Positions 5,434 through 5,618 of a stretch of DNA of 5,618 nt are shown piece after piece; position 1 is the stretch's first letter; each line of letters opens with the position of its first letter. This stretch comes from an uncultured Amaricoccus sp. Lineage in GTDB: Bacteria > Pseudomonadota > Alphaproteobacteria > Rhodobacterales > Rhodobacteraceae. The DNA lies in NCBI RefSeq assembly GCF_937891315.1, contig NZ_CALAGI010000093.1:1-5618 (forward strand), written 5' to 3'. The translations under genes and the position numbers were made by a program. The notes under the pieces were generated by a model. It was not told the DNA's origin and searched no databases. It saw only the letters and a list, made by a program, of their open reading frames with translations.

Positions 5434-5618
5434 GCTCCCCCCTTCGGCACGACCAAGGCCTGGATGGGTGCGACGCATTTCCGGACGCGGGCGCCGCGCA
5501 ACGTCCGCGCGGAGATGTCGCCGCGGGTCCTCGCCTGCGACATCAAGCGGATGATCGGGATCCTCGGCCCTGAGCCGCCGGTCGCGCGGACGGTTGCGCT
5601 GCGCCGCAGCGTAACTGG
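5434..5618 (+). pseudogene. 5'-truncated transposase, C-terminal fragment (IS1182-like)
   Basis: In the frame starting at 5434 the translation reads APPFGTTKAWMGATHF, then RAEMSPRVLACDIKRMIGILG, and continues to the window edge without a stop. HPFGTIK-WMGATHF followed by EM-L-VLAYN-KR---I-G is, from my knowledge of the family, the C-terminal end of IS1182-type (DDE) transposases. The catalytic core and everything before the PFG motif are missing: upstream sequence is the VOC gene. An ATG at 5392 gives an in-frame entry, but its extra codons overlap the VOC gene and look unrelated. The fragment, of about 60 residues, is therefore a decayed or deletion-truncated insertion sequence. I could not see terminal inverted repeats or a target duplication. 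Its 3' end lies beyond the window. Confidence 0.8.

Noticed and set aside
5007..5546. 179-codon minus-strand frame at the right end
   Set aside because: It is antisense to the VOC gene and the transposase fragment, both recognised by family motifs.

Overview
The window is about 70% GC and has six protein-coding genes plus one transposase remnant, tightly packed with long antisense open frames. Gene content (a FhuA/FoxA-type TonB-dependent receptor, LysR regulators next to the genes they probably control, a TauE/SafE permease, an IS1182-like transposase end) and base composition suggest a high-GC alphaproteobacterium, probably Hyphomicrobiales-like. This is inference; there is no rRNA or marker gene to confirm it.

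The window looks like a complete short assembly contig. Bases 1-28 are the 3' part of the Illumina TruSeq read-2 adapter, not genome, so genomic sequence starts at about base 29. The right end runs into the 3' part of a transposase gene, a repeat that commonly stops assembly.

Layout: (1) 29-1322, minus strand: N-terminal 431 residues of a TonB-dependent siderophore receptor with signal peptide, TonB box, complete plug and the start of the barrel; its C-terminus is cut off by the contig edge. (2) 1323-1759: a gene-poor gap upstream of the receptor with two inverted repeats and no gene I can recognise. (3) 1760-2659, minus, and 2760-3506, plus: a LysR regulator divergent from a TauE/SafE-family membrane permease, with a 100-bp shared promoter region. 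(4) 3531-4412, minus, and 4540-5013 plus 5013-5432, plus: a second, GcvA-like LysR regulator divergent from a two-gene operon of a single-domain cupin and a VOC (glyoxalase-fold) protein whose stop and start codons overlap (TGATG). The 127-bp gap between them holds a perfect 6-bp dyad with a 7-bp spacer containing a T-N11-A core, a classic LysR operator form. (5) About 5434-5618, plus: 5'-truncated transposase C-terminus directly after the VOC stop codon.

The middle of the window is thus two back-to-back modules of the same design (LysR regulator facing away from its likely target), ending tail to tail 24 bp apart. The cupin/VOC pair has the most room for new biology: both folds are metal-dependent small-molecule enzyme or sensor folds and neither has an assigned substrate here. 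I found no CRISPR, tRNA, rRNA, phage or defence system.
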